The translations under genes were made by a program, and so were the position numbers. DNA of 5,657 nt from Anaerolineae bacterium (GTDB taxonomy: Bacteria; Chloroflexota; Anaerolineae; Aggregatilineales; Phototrophicaceae). Shown piece by piece: positions 4,824 through 5,657 of the stretch. The number at the start of each line of letters is the position of its first letter. The stretch's first letter is position 1. The DNA lies in contig JADLHH010000645.1 in NCBI GenBank assembly GCA_020848855.1, positions 1 to 5,657 of the forward strand. The letters run 5' to 3'. The notes beneath the pieces are model-generated. The model worked only from the letters and a program-made list of their open reading frames with translations, was not told where the DNA came from and did not search any database.

Positions 4824-5450
4824 TCAGGATTTCGGTGGTTTCTTCGCGGGAGCCGCCGGGTATATACCGATCAGCAGTCCGTAGGGTTGTTCGCCGGTCT
4901 CGCCGTCCTTGAACTCGTTGAACTCGTCGACCAGCGCGTTCAGCCGCCGATAGAATTCGGCTGCCTGCTTCTCGTTCAGCCGGCTCATCGCCCGCCACAT
5001 GCGGAAACGGCGCTGTTCCGGCGCATCTTCCGATACGTCGATCATCCCCTGCTTGAGGCTGGCGTCAAGTTCGCTGCGAATCGGCTCGATCATCGCGTCG
5101 AGGAAGACGCCCAGCGCTTCATTTCGGGTGGGCTGTCCCGGCGTCAGGAGCGAACGCTCGATGCTGTACTGCCGGGCAGCCGCTGTATAGTGTTTTTCGA
5201 TAATGCCAGAGACAATTCGCGTCTCCGTCACCTTGATCAACCCGTGTTCTTCCAGCAGGTTGATGTGGTAGTAGAGCTTGGTCGGTGCGAGATCAAGCTC
5301 GGAGGCGATCTGCTTGACGGTTTTCTGACCATCCAGCAGGACTTCGATGATTTGCTGCCGAAGTGTGTCGGAGAAAACCTTGAGGGCTTCCAGCGTCTCG
5401 ATGGTATGCAGCGGCGCGGGCAGCGCCTCAGACGGGTTTCGCTCCTCCAT
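4824..5450 (-). CDS. ArsR-like winged-helix transcriptional regulator
   Basis: The protein has 208 residues from ATG at 5450; a GTG directly before it (5453) is an equally possible start, adding one residue. Neither has a clear ribosome site. The upstream gene's TAA ends just before (5455-5457), which suggests translational coupling. Residues about 17-92 form an ArsR/HTH_20-type winged helix: ALKVFSDTLRQQIIEVLLDG (22-41), QKTVKQIASELDLA (42-55), the recognition helix PTKLYYHINLLEEHGLI (56-72), and the wing with KVTETRIVSGIIEKHYTA (73-90). The rest (93-208) is a helical, charged effector or dimer domain, with an FLDAMIEPIRSEL helix (116-128) and a likely coiled segment at 150-182 (MWRAMSRLNEKQAAEFYRRL), ending in a Pro/Lys tail. 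The metal-binding CVC motif of metal sensors is absent, so it is not an obvious metal sensor. Its ligand is unknown. A role in repressing the DoxX gene through the 4721-4742 palindrome is inferred from position only. Confidence 0.88.
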   Translation of the reverse strand: MEERNPSEALPAPLHTIETLEALKVFSDTLRQQIIEVLLDGQKTVKQIASELDLAPTKLYYHINLLEEHGLIKVTETRIVSGIIEKHYTAAARQYSIERSLLTPGQPTRNEALGVFLDAMIEPIRSELDASLKQGMIDVSEDAPEQRRFRMWRAMSRLNEKQAAEFYRRLNALVDEFNEFKDGETGEQPYGLLIGIYPAAPAKKPPKS

Positions 5451-5454
5451 CACG

Positions 5455-5657
5455 TTAGTTCGCGTGAACGTCCGGCTTGTATGCCGACTGCGTCTTCTCG
5501 TCCGCGCCCGAAATCTGTACCAGCTTCACGCCGACATCCATGATGCGGCGACCGACCCAGGCAAGCGTCGGGTTGTAATGCGGGTTCTGCCGGTGCATGT
5601 CTTCCAGCACTTCCTGTGCCAGGTGGTCTTTCTGCGCCTGCTTCAGCAGCTCTTCCT
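5455..5657 (-). CDS. C-terminal part of an unrecognised protein upstream of the regulator
   Basis: An open frame on the minus strand enters from the right edge and ends at TAA (5455-5457); 66 residues are visible. The sequence starts EELLKQAQKDHLAQEVLEDM, an amphipathic, charged helix, followed by a short NPHYNPTLAWVGRRIMDVG stretch and a polar tail ending in YKPDVHAN. It has no signal peptide or membrane segment in the visible part. I do not recognise the family. Codon use is like the neighbours, with G or C in most third positions, which supports real coding. The stop is one base before the GTG and four bases before the ATG of the regulator, so the two are very likely co-transcribed and translationally coupled, suggesting a shared function such as a small cytosolic partner. 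Confidence 0.75.
   Translation of the reverse strand, partial: EELLKQAQKDHLAQEVLEDMHRQNPHYNPTLAWVGRRIMDVGVKLVQISGADEKTQSAYKPDVHAN

Noticed and set aside
4587..5543. 318-codon plus-strand open frame over the DoxX start, gap and regulator
   Set aside because: It crosses a promoter, a palindrome and a terminator, and lies opposite a clear winged-helix gene. No ribosome site or motif supports it.

Overview
The window reads as chromosomal DNA from a GC-rich bacterium, most likely Chloroflexota, perhaps an Anaerolineae-like lineage. This is inferred from style, not from a marker gene. The hints are a signal-anchored SUMF1-fold protein with long Pro/Thr/Ser linkers, a minimal Flp-type pilin with a QGLVEYALIL processing region, and a DoxX protein beside an ArsR-like regulator. 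No rRNA, tRNA, CRISPR array, insertion sequence or integration site was seen. No gap between genes is longer than about 210 bases.

Layout, left to right. (1) Bases 1-855, minus strand: the first 285 residues of a CNNM/CorC (HlyC/CorC) membrane protein, with a DUF21 domain and the first CBS motif, cut by the left edge. Its 160-base upstream gap holds a TATAAT-like -10 inside a short palindrome and a hairpin-capable inverted repeat. (2) 1016-2029, minus strand: a GNAT acetyltransferase with one complete GNAT domain and a second, degenerate GNAT-like half. It has a good sigma70-type promoter at 2063-2091. (3) 2206-2397, plus strand, divergent from the GNAT gene: a 63-residue Flp/class IVb pilin with a strong ribosome binding site, followed by an intrinsic terminator. 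(4) 2531-3958, plus strand: a membrane-anchored extracellular protein with a formylglycine-generating-enzyme-like (SUMF1) domain. Both catalytic cysteines are missing, so it is probably a binding or structural protein and not an enzyme. (5) A strong bidirectional terminator at 3966-3995 separates it from the convergent minus-strand genes. (6) 4010-4612, minus strand: a DoxX-family four-helix membrane protein. (7) 4824-5450, minus strand: an ArsR-like winged-helix regulator. (8) 5455-5657, minus strand: the C-terminal 67 codons of an unrecognised gene whose stop lies one to four bases before the regulator's start codons.

How they may work together. The pilin and the SUMF1-like protein are consecutive on the plus strand, and both are expected to be exported, so this is a small cell-surface module. 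The unrecognised gene and the regulator form one tightly coupled transcription unit ending in a terminator at 4776-4809. The DoxX gene then has its own promoter (TTGACA, 17-base spacer, TAGAGT), whose -10 lies inside a perfect 22-base palindrome at 4721-4742. This is a textbook arrangement for repression, and the adjacent ArsR-like protein is the obvious, but unproven, candidate repressor. The most notable points are this operator, the catalytically dead SUMF1 domain beside an orphan Flp pilin, and the half-degenerate double GNAT. None amounts on its face to a wholly new system.
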